Assembly: GCA_001584585.1 (NCBI GenBank)
Contig: LSYV01000003.1
Span: forward strand, 1,486,851-1,550,850
Source: Gonium pectorale
Taxonomy: Eukaryota > Chlorophyta > Chlorophyceae > Chlamydomonadales > Volvocaceae
Reading direction: 5' to 3'
Length of the DNA: 64,000 bases
The position numbers and the translations under genes are program-made. Under the pieces are notes generated by a model. That model was not told the DNA's origin and did no database searches. It saw only the letters and a program-made list of their open reading frames with translations. This document shows positions 1 to 9,355 of the stretch, piece by piece. Each line of letters starts with the position of its first letter. The stretch's first letter is position 1.

Positions 1-557
1 ATCAGCAGCCCCCACCCGTACCCACCCACGCTGCGCTGTTCCAAACGCGCTCCCCGCCAGGGCAGGCAGGCCAGGCAACACGGCCGCCCGCCCTGGGACC
101 CTCCTCTTTCTGGCCCTTAACCATTCTGGGCCTCGTTTCTGGTTCTGTCACATGTCCTGCTCTGTACCCGACCGCCCTATTGGAAACGTCGCGCTTCGGG
201 CGTGTATGGCCATAGAGGCGGGCTCCCTCCTTCTGTGTAGGTTTCTCTCTTCGTTCTCTTTTCTACGGGGCGGCACTGCCTTGATGGGTCAGCAGGGCTG
301 CAATCCGGTGCCGGCCCATACTTCCCTTCGTACGTAAGATTGCAGTAAATGTGCCGTACCATATGGCACCGTACGGCCTGTGGCCATGCCTGTACCTCAA
401 CCACGCAGAAGTCCAATGTATCCAGCCTTGCAAGCCAAAGAATGACACCGCAATAGCGGCAGCGCGCTTGCCGGTACTTGAAATGAAGCCATACACATAG
501 GAACGACGGGCCAAGACGGGCGCGACAGGCTCACCGCTCTCACACGGGTCACACAAC
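1..557. other. 5' flank of the first cyclase gene, with a dispersed repeat copy
   Basis: No gene is supported here. Bases 147-230 are one copy of a dispersed repeat that recurs next to the assembly gap and elsewhere in the window. Around 347-386 there are short imperfect palindromes built on GTGCC/GGCAC and CCGTAC. The bases just before 558 are presumably the promoter and 5' UTR of the cyclase gene; I see no clear TATA box. Confidence 0.5.
147..230 (+). repeat. Dispersed repeat copy A
   Basis: About 80 bp matching 39468-39547 at roughly nine bases in ten by eye. Both run from GTCACATGTC through a CCGCCCTA-TGGAAACGTC core to GTGTATGGCC-TAGAGGCGGG. The last part also matches the reverse complement of 56072-56100. 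It has no coding potential and is probably a transposon remnant or MITE-like element. Confidence 0.7.
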
Positions 558-3500
558 ATGGTTAGATTGTGTTCGATACTCGTGTGCATATGCCTGCTGG
601 CGGGCTGCCTGAATGCGGCTGCCCAGGATACGTCGCAGAGCACTAGCGACAACAAACTGCTGTGCATGGCGGAGATGGTCTCAAATATCGAAGACAGGTA
701 TTCTACCCGGCGAGAAGGGGGCCAAGTCCAGTCGGGAAGCAACTGACGAGCCTTCCTGCTCTTTCCCGCTGCCTTCGCCAGCTGCTCCAAGCCCGATGTA
801 CAGGGCTATTATGTGGCACTGGAAAGTCTGCTGAAGGACTACCTCCGTAAATGCTTTCACACCAACTTCAGCTCCAACCGGGTGCGCCTGCAGCTGCGAC
901 ATGCAAACTTTGATGCATCCCAATGCTAATGCGAGGTTCGCGGGGCGTCGCAGGCCCTCCACACCATGCTCCCGGACCTGGGCGCAGACGTGACGGCATA
1001 TTTCAAGGAAATGTCAGATGTGTTCAAAGAAAAGGAAGGTGTGGAGGTGGTGCCCACCTTCGTCCCTGCGGCCCAGATTAACTCGGAAATAGAGTTCGAG
1101 CTGGAGCACAACCTTACCAACAGGCAGGGCCATGCGTCGGAAGATGTGGTGTGCCGAGGGGACGGTTGGGGGAGGGCGGGCAAGGGGCATGCGTGTGCAC
1201 GCGGGGGGGGGGGGTAATGACGAGGGCAGGGGAAGTGCGGGCCTCCCCGTGGGGCCTCCCCCGCCCCTCGCCTCACCTTGGGAACCCTGAAGTGAGCGCT
1301 GAACACAGGTCCTGTAAGCAGGGCGCAGGACGCATGTAGGCCAATGGGAGTGCAGCAAGATGAGCACAAGATTGAGCCAGCCGAGTGACCTTGAGGCGCA
1401 CGCGAAGAGATGTGTCGCATCCAACCCCTGTGCATATATGTGGCCTGCCCTCAAGCCTCCACCTCCGGCGTCGCACGTTGGCATCATGCTCGCGTTTGTC
1501 CGCGACCCACCCATCTACCCTGGACGCAGCAACTTGCCCAAAACCCTATCCTGCTCGCCTTTGTGACCCCGCAGCCACGACGGCTGGATCCTGGACCCCA
1601 TGGGCATGGGCTCTATCTTCAACTTTGATGGGTTTCAGGACCTGACTCAGGTCGTTGGCTCAAACATATCCTTGAACGGCACCATCCGCGACCTCATTGT
1701 CTGGGACGACGTGCATCCCTTCTTCCAGAACACCTCCGTCTACTACGACAGCCAGCAGCGCAAGTTCCTCACCGTGGTGCTGCCTCTCGATGGCAACATA
1801 AAGCTCCTGTACTACCGGAGGGATGTGTTCGCGGAGCACAACCTGACGGTGCCGCGCACGTGGGACGAGGTGGTGGCGGTTGCCAAGGCGCTGGACGCGC
1901 TGGGCCTGGACCGGAACGGTGACGACAAGGCGGACAAGGCGTTCTGCTTTGAGCGCCGCAAGGGTGGGTGCGCGTGCCGGTGGCAACCGAAGGGAAGTCG
2001 ACTCTGGGTCCGGAAAATACAGAGGTATGCCTGGCCATACGGACACCGTCTAATGGCAAGGCGTTTGAGGAGGAACCCCGTCAGGAGGAACTCGAAGTTC
2101 CGCAAACAGGGCTGTGTTAGGGGCTGACGACCAGCCCCTTGCTCCCTCCCACACGCAGACTGCCACCAGAGCTACTTCGACCTCATGTCCATCGTGGCTC
2201 CCTACATGCAGTACAACGGCAGCAGCCAGGGCGTGGTGTTTGAGCCGTCCATTATACGGGCGACTGAAAAGAACCCCGCATTGGTGGACAACGCTGCCAT
2301 GAAGCGCGCCCTGCAGATCTACGCGGAGCTCATCGCGCTGTCACCCGCGGACTTCGCGCTGGACGACAAGTGCGACGTGGTGGGATCCGCGCCAGCCGAC
2401 TCGGGCCGCAGCATGGCGCAGCGCTTCGCCAACAGCTCGTGCCTTATGGGAGTCGCGCTTGGTGATTTCTTCAAGGTGCGCTATGATGCGGGGGCAGTCC
2501 AAACAGGGAGGAAAAGGGACCGCGGTGGTGTCCCGGCTCACCATACATTGCTGCAACCGAGCGACCCCACTCGGTGGTTGATGCGCGTTTGACCTTAGTC
2601 CCCACAACACTTGCCTTTCCCCTGTCGTTGTTGCAGACGTTCAACTCACTTGCCTTTCCCCTGTCGTTGTTGCAGACGTTCAACTCGTCTAACTACCGCG
2701 GTCAGCTGGGTGTGGCCCTTATGCCGGGATCCTTCGAGGTCCTGAACAGGACCACTAATGAGCTGGTCGCCTGCACCCCGGAGATCTGCCCGTTCGCTGT
2801 GCCCGTCCCGAGCAACGTGACGGTCAACGGCACGAGCAGCCCAAGCAATAAGCTGCTGAACAGGGCGCCCTTCGCCGCTGGCGGCGGGTGGATGGCAGCA
2901 GTGAACGCTCGGACGCCGGATGATTACCGCAACTACTCAATCAGCTTTTTCGCCTTCATGGCCAGCCGTGAGGAGTCGTGGAGGCGTGTCCTGCAGTACA
3001 ACAGCCGTGAGTGGCAGGCGGGGTGACAAATGGGCGCTCTGGGTGGGTAACTGGCTACACGCGCCTTGTGCACGCTGCGGACTTGCAGTCCGCGGTGTTG
3101 GAGGCTAAGTGACGCGGAAGCGTATGCAGCGCATCCGCACAGACACGCGGGATGCGGCTGCTTGGCCGCTCCCTGAGCCCCCCCTTTTGATTTGCAAGCG
3201 GTTCCTAGATGCTTGCTTGCTGGGAGTCTGAGACGGATCAAAATGACGCCTAACGTGACGTGGATGCCCCAGTATACGTCCCCGCTTCAAAGCCTTCCCA
3301 CATACTCCGCCGCCGGGCCCTGCAGCCTTCGACCCCTACCGGCTAGACCACTTCACGGACCTGGAGCGCTGGGTGGTTGCGGGTTACGACGCCAACGACA
3401 CTGCGTCCTACCTGGCTCGCGCCAACGAGTCGTTTAACCACCCCAACATCGTGCTGGACCTCCGCACGCCCAGCACCAAGGCATTTAGGTGGGCATTTCC

Positions 3501-6500
3501 GGGGCAAAGGGCAGTGTTCATGTCATTGGGAACGGTGCAAAGGGCAGTGGTCATGTCACTGGGAACGGCGCAAAGGGCAGTGTTCATGTCATTGGGAACG
3601 GCGCAAAGGGCAGTGTTCATGTCATTGGGAACGGCGCAAAGGGCAGTGTTCATGTCATTGGGAACGGCGCAAAGGGCAGTGTTCATGTCATTGGGAACGG
3701 CGCAAAGGGCAGTGTTCATGTCATTGGGAACGGCAGCCAATGGTAGCTGTGCACACTCCGTCCGCCGGCTGGCTGGGACGGTTTGGGACTGACCATGGGT
3801 AACAAACTCTCTGTACTGCCTCTGCCGAATTCTGCCTCCCATCCTAAAGCACTCCTCATCGGATGTGTCGTCTTGACAGGGACATCTACGAAAGCGGCCT
3901 GGCGAACCTGACCTCTGGCAGCAGCGTGGACAGCGTCATTTCGCTCATGAACGCCTCGTTCGCCAAGATGCTGCTGGACCCGCAGCAGAAGCAGTTTCGC
4001 AGCCTGCTCGCGGACACGTACCTCGCGACCATCAATTATAACAATATAAACAACCTGAACGGCTCTACCGGAGGAGTGAGTGGCCGTGTCGGTGATTGAA
4101 GGGGCCTCGACCGGCTGGAGTGCACTACACTGGTGGTATCCCGTGCCAAATCTTGTAGACAGGATCCGAACTCCGAAGTGCCCTTGTTTTGGCGGGCTGG
4201 CGCTGTCATTTCTAAATTCGCAGCTCCAATGAACAGTTCGTTCTTTATCCTGGAATTACTGCGTTCAGGAGGGCGGCAGCGGTGGCGGCTCGCCAAGCTG
4301 GCTGCCTATTGCGATTGTGCTGCCCACCGTGGGCGCACTGCTGCTAATCGCTGCCGGCGTGGTGTACGAGGTCCGCAACAACCGCAAGCACAAGAACCTA
4401 TTTGGCAAGGTGGTGCCGCCGGGCGTCGGGCCGGACACCACCATCCTCGTCAGCGAGGTGCAGGTAAGCTTTGGGGCGCAGATCAAGGCGGTCGGCAGTG
4501 CCATGTCTGCGCCCGGCGTCATGGCATCTTGCTGCTAGCAGCATTGCTGTCAGGGGCACATGCTGCTCGCTTCCGGACAACCCCTTAAGACATAACCTTG
4601 GCCTTGGTACGTCCTTGGCCTGTGTTGTAAACCCTGCATGTGTGATCTGTGCGCAGGACTACGCACTGCTGGCAAATTCGCTGCCGCCGGAGGCCCTTGA
4701 CCGCTTCCTCAAGGAGCAAGCAGACTGCCTGCGCCGGTTGCTGCTGCGCCACAGCGGCTACGAGGGCAGCTCCGAAGCGGACACGTTCGTGCTTGCGTTC
4801 CACTCGCCCAAGGACGCGCTGCTGTTTGCGATGGAGGCGCAGGCGGCGCTGCTCACATGCGCGTGGCCAGTAGAGGTGGTGCAGCACCACAGTTGTGCGC
4901 CCCTCTATGTGCAGGGCATGTGAGTATCGGCTAGTGGTCCCTTGGGGTAGGGTTGGCGCACAGGCCCTCGCGGTTGGGGACGTGTATATGCAAACACTGG
5001 CATAGCCCGCCGCTGCCTCTGCTGTTGGTCCTGCTTCCATTATCTTGCGTTACGCCAAACTGCCGCGCACCGCTCCAACCTTGCCTGTCGCTGCCGTGCC
5101 TCGCAGCATGTCCACCGCCAAGCCTAAGGCTCTGGACGACATCCTCGACGTGTCCGACGAGCCCATTTCGCCAGGCGCCTCAAAAATAAAGGCCTTGACG
5201 CCCGGCCTGGGCACGCACGACCACGGCCACGGCGGCCACTTTGGCTCGAGCGGCGCTACGCTGCCGTCGCTCGTCAACGTGCCCGCCACGGAGACGTACA
5301 CATTCTCGGATGCGTGCAGGCGCGCTTGGAAGGAGGCGTCCAAGGAGGACTCCAATAAGGTGGGCGGGTTGCATGGTCATAGCCTAGAATTGTCCGCGGG
5401 GCTTTTCATTGCGAGGTGCGTGACCACGTTGTTGTGATGCCTCGATTCCATTCGGGCATGGCATCGTACGGTTCGCGGTGCTCTTTGGTTGCTGCTGAGT
5501 TGACCAGAGCGGATCCTGGTTCCCTGCATGGCCTGCGGTCTTGGTCTCTCCCCACTGCAGGTCCTCATCTTCCGGGGCCCTCGCGTGCGCATGGGCCTGC
5601 ATGCCGGCGTGTACAGCGAGCACGATATCTGCCACTCCAAGGCGGACGGCCGCACGACCTACAGCGGCGAGACGGTCAACATGGCTCGCGCGGTTGCACA
5701 GGCGGCGCAGGGCGGCACGGTCCTGCTGTCAGAGGAGACTTACAAGAAGCTGCCCCTGGAGCGGCTGTGGGACAAGTACCTGGTGAGTCTCTCTGGCTGC
5801 TGGAGCCATGCACACGACAAGCAGCACAGCAGACCGATGCTGTACTGCAGGGTCCTAACTATCGCAGGCGCCAACCGCACCCTCGACAGTGCTTTAGCTG
5901 CAGCAGGCTTTCATGTTGATTGCCCTCGGGCTCCCGTCATCCAGGTCCTGCACATGGGCGAGCACCGACTGCGCGAGTCGTTGCCCAACCTTAACCTCTA
6001 CCACGCGCTCAACCGCACGCTGGAGGGACGCCTGGCGTACGTGGGGCCCATGAGCTCGCTACTGCAAGTACGTCCCGAAGGCCATGGAAACGTCTGGCCC
6101 GTTGAGGAGGGCATTAGTATTAGTTTAGTGCAAATCGGTCATGGCGCAAGTGCCGCGTGGTGCGGACGTGCAGGGACCTAGAGCACTAGCCTTCACGACC
6201 TGTTAGGATATGCGTTCTATTGCGCACGGGCGTCCAATGCGAATGATTCCCGCCTTCTGGGGTAACATGTTGGCTGTGCTGCTTTATTTGGGCTGACGTC
6301 TGTTGCAGTAAATGAGCCCACGATGCTGGCTCCCCTGTCCGTTATACCCATGGCCCAGGTCGACCCCGGCGTGCTGGACGCGCCTGTGGGCTGCGTAACA
6401 GTGGCGTTCATGAACGTCGTGGGCGCACAGACGCTGCTCAGCTGGAACGCGGACGTGGCGCAGCAGGCCATCAAGATTTTCCACACCGTCGTGGGGGACG

Positions 6501-8414
6501 AGCTGAAGCGACGCAAGGGATATCTGGTGCGTGCGCACATTCCGCACAAATAAGCAAGCTGGCTGCGACCGTGGGGTTACCATGCCTCGGAGCCGTGCTG
6601 ACCTTCTTGGTGACAGCTCACCCTGCCGTGTCCAAGCAAACGCCAGTCCTTGCTTGTCCATTACATTGAAGTTCTGTTTTGTTGTGACATGTTTGCATGA
6701 CACCCCTTTCCTCGACCCGCTCCGCGCCCCTTCTGCACACAGGTCGAGGCGGTGGACGGCCTGTTCCTTGCCGCGTTTCAGCGCCCGTCCGACGCCATCT
6801 TGTGGGCGCTCGAGTGTAACGAGGCCATGATCAAGCAGGTGTGTCGCGCGTAACGCGTAATATGCATTGGAGTGCGAGCTGGCAGCTGCATGTACCCCTG
6901 TGTGAGTGTGACTTGAAAGGTGTTTCCCTCATGGTTATGCAGAGCTACCTAGACTCCGTTGCCCCAGTCCCCACCGCACGCATGTAGATGGCTTGAACTG
7001 GTCTCATGTGTATCGCATCCTTTCCACAGGATTGGCCTGAGGATCTCCTGGCACATGAGCTCTGCGAAGAGCTTGTCATCTCGGCACCGACGAAAGAGGG
7101 CGAGGTCATCAACACTGTCGTGTTCAGGTGAGGATCCTCCTGCATGGCAATGCGCAGCAGCGCTTCGGGCTCCGAAGCTTTAGCGCGAGCAGGCGAGGCA
7201 GCAAGTGATGTACCTGTCAGGAGTGCAACTCAACGAATATCATTCAGCGGCGTGTTACAAGTCCCTGTCGTGTGCGCCCTCCGCCGCCCGCAGGGGCCTC
7301 CGCCTCAAGACCGGTGTGGACACGGGCCAGGTGCTGGGCGAGGTGCACGCCATGACTGGCCGCATGACGTATCGCGGCAAGGTCATGAACCGCGCGGCGC
7401 GCATCGCCTCCACCGCCTCCACGGGCCAGGTGCTGTGCAGCAGCGACAGCTGGCAGCTGGCCATGACCGCCGATGCGCAGGTACGGTGCGGCTGGCGGGC
7501 CGTCTCGGGCCATATCTATGGTGCCGCTTGGAGCTTTCCACCCACCGTACATCTGGGGTTGCAGACTTCGTCGGTCTGGGCGTAAAATTTGGGATTCCAT
7601 GACGACATGCTGGAAAAGTTTTCCCGAGTCCAGGGTCATCGCAGTGCGTCTGTGCGCGAGGCATTCGCGTGCTGATGACCTGATGCTCATAATTTGGTCT
7701 ATTGTGCGGAACCGCGCGCTGTTCCAGGTGATGCTGTCGAACAAGGTGACCGGCACCAGCCTGGGGCAGTTCCGGCTGAAGGGCGTTGCGGAAAAGATCG
7801 AGATTCACCATTGCCGCAAGGTATCCAACGTGGCGCCTGCACGCCGCGCCTCCTCGCTGGTCATGTCCATGGCCGACCACTGGAAGTGGGAGCACCACCT
7901 CAATGGCATGCCGGGCGGCATCGGCGACGTGGGCATGATGGGAGGCGCCGGCAACGGCATGGGCGCCGTGGGCCCAGAGGACATTCTTCTGGGAGGGGAT
8001 TCACTGCGAGGAGGCCTGCTGTCGCCAAGGTGGGTCCATGCACGGTGCAACGTGTTGCTTATCACTTGATGCACAACCAGCACAAGCGTTCGCGGCGTAT
8101 ACAGCTCGGCTTGCATTGTATGCAACCTTACACGCCTTGAAATGGTGGTGCCCTGATTTTCCTTGCGAGGAAGCCGCGCCCATAGCAACGGGTGCGCTAC
8201 TTGCCCGTTGCTTCGGGTACATCGGAAATGGCTGAACACTTCCCGGGACGTTTGTGCTTCACGTCTTGAGCCACGCTGGGCATCCCTACCTCTGCTGCGC
8301 AGGTCCTTCACCCGGCGTACCGGGAGTTTCCGGCAGCATAACGGCTCTGACCCGCACCTGGACCCCGCCAACGCATCCACCCTGGGCATCGAGCTCGCGC
8401 CAGACGATGCATAA
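558..8414 (+). CDS. Receptor-type tandem class III nucleotide cyclase with extracellular solute-binding-protein sensor
   Basis: Inferred exons: 558-697, 782-881, 954-1150, 1575-1963, 2159-2475, 2676-3006, 3326-3488, 3880-4075, 4269-4463, 4657-4919, 5107-5359, 5561-5782, 5945-6067, 6359-6526, 6743-6838, 7030-7127, 7294-7480, 7728-8029, 8303-8414 (1,283 aa, phases consistent). Residues 1-22 are a signal peptide. About 40-605 resemble bacterial family 1 solute-binding proteins (YYRRDVFAEHNLTVPRTWDE is typical) and carry many N-glycosylation sequons. One membrane helix lies at about 622-646 (WLPIAIVLPTVGALLLIAAG). Cyclase domain 1 (about 660-925) has HSGYEGSSEADTF and YSGETVN. Domain 2 (about 965-1190) has GYLVEAVDG and GRMTYRGKVMNRAARI, with the N-x3-R transition-state pair kept. 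It probably makes cAMP or cGMP in response to an extracellular ligand; the nucleotide is not decidable. The exon 14 acceptor is uncertain (6316/6317 is an alternative), as is the exon 3 donor. A paralogue lies at 42872-53861. TGTAA signals occur at 8966 and 8996. Confidence 0.85.
2611..2688 (+). repeat. Tandem duplication of a 3' splice acceptor (2 x 39 bp)
   Basis: A 39-bp unit holding a pyrimidine tract, TTGCAG and the first bases of the exon (ACGTTCAACTC) occurs twice in a row. The two acceptors end at 2636 and 2675. Because 39 is a multiple of three and the unit has no stop, both acceptors stay in frame with the downstream exon of the cyclase gene. Use of the first would add 13 residues. 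Confidence 0.9.
3504..3734 (+). repeat. 33-bp minisatellite, seven copies, in intron 7 of the cyclase gene
   Basis: Seven head-to-tail copies of a 33-bp unit starting GCAAAGGGCAGT and ending GGGAACGGC. Copies 1 and 2 carry a few substitutions; copies 3-7 are nearly identical. The array lies between the donor after 3488 and the acceptor before 3880. The unit length is a multiple of three and it has no stop codon in several frames, so it looks deceptively like coding sequence. Confidence 0.93.
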
Positions 8415-9355
8415 GAGAGCTTTCAACGGAGGCGCGTGCGAAACCTTGTGAAAGTTGCCCTTAAGAATTGGTTTGTTATATATAAGCAGTATGTTGGCTT
8501 TCACGGCCTTGGCCATTGCGTTCTGTCCTTGTGAACGTGTCCGCTCGCGGCCTTGCCACAGCGGTGGAGCTTGTGGGGCTGGCCGGGACCTGTTCGTGAT
8601 CTCTTGGGCAGCGTGATAAGCGCGAGTTAGCGTACTGATGCGGCATCTGCGCTGGAAACTCAGTGGTTCCGTGCCATCGTCGCTTGGGACATCTTGGAAA
8701 GAAAGGCGTCTCCGCTCATCTATTACAAAGGATCACCCCTGCTTGTTGGCGTGTCAGCACGTGAATTGTTTGGCGGGGTTTCGTGCGGTTGATTGGGTTT
8801 GCGCGTGCCGCATCTGCGTCAGTTGTCGCGGGAGCGGGTCGTGAACGGCATCTTCGGTACTGGTGTTCTGCGCGCGCACTGAGCGTCTTCACTTACTTTT
8901 GTATTATACTCTTTCACTATACCTGCTCAGAGTTTTGGCTGTCACTGGGCGCAACTTGCTTACTTTGTAAGCACGCGCGAACGTCTTTCGCTGCATGTAA
9001 CTTAAGCCACCGTCAGACCGTCAGACCAGGCTTAGTCCGGCGTAGGCAGCGCTCAGTAGGACAAGACACCGCTTTCCTACGCGCGATTGAAGGGGTGGTG
9101 TAGATCACCCGCAAGAGATCCACGTAGGCAAGTGGGGTTGCATGGAGGAGAAGCTTTACATCTCATCGCGATGCAACAGCGCTTGTTGAATCGCGCACTG
9201 TGCACTTACTCCGCATCCTCTGTGCGGTGGGCCGAATCACGGCGTTATAACTATTCATATATTTGCACGGCTTCGTGGTCTACATGGGAATGGCTCGCTG
9301 GGCAGCGGAAACCCTAGCGAGCCAACCGATCATCCCAAGCGCAACCAGTCATCAT
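8415..9355. other. 3' UTR of the cyclase gene and promoter region of the SPD1-like gene
   Basis: No further gene is supported. TGTAA at 8966-8970 and 8996-9000 are likely poly(A) signals of the upstream cyclase gene. AT-rich stretches at 9243-9265 (TTATAACTA, CATATATTT) could be the core promoter of the SPD1-like gene. If so, the in-frame ATG at 9284 is too close to the promoter and a start at 9356 or later is favoured. Confidence 0.5.
8966..9000 (+). terminator. Two TGTAA polyadenylation signals of the first cyclase gene
   Basis: TGTAA occurs at 8966-8970 and 8996-9000, about 550 nt after the stop codon at 8412-8414. This pentamer is the standard poly(A) signal of chlamydomonadalean algae. 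Confidence 0.55.

Noticed and set aside
3504..3734. CRISPR-like array
   Set aside because: Units are contiguous with no unique spacers, and the context is a eukaryotic intron; this is a minisatellite.
3408..3842. Repeat-containing open frames across the 33-bp array on both strands
   Set aside because: Openness comes from the period being a multiple of three. The array sits between a good donor and acceptor, and the flanking exons join in frame across it as PSTKAFR-DIYESG.
6309..6358. Strong acceptor TTGCAG at 6303-6308 for exon 14 of the first cyclase gene
   Set aside because: It breaks reading phase with the exon ending at 6067. The acceptors before 6317 and 6359 keep phase, and the latter best matches the paralogue's length.
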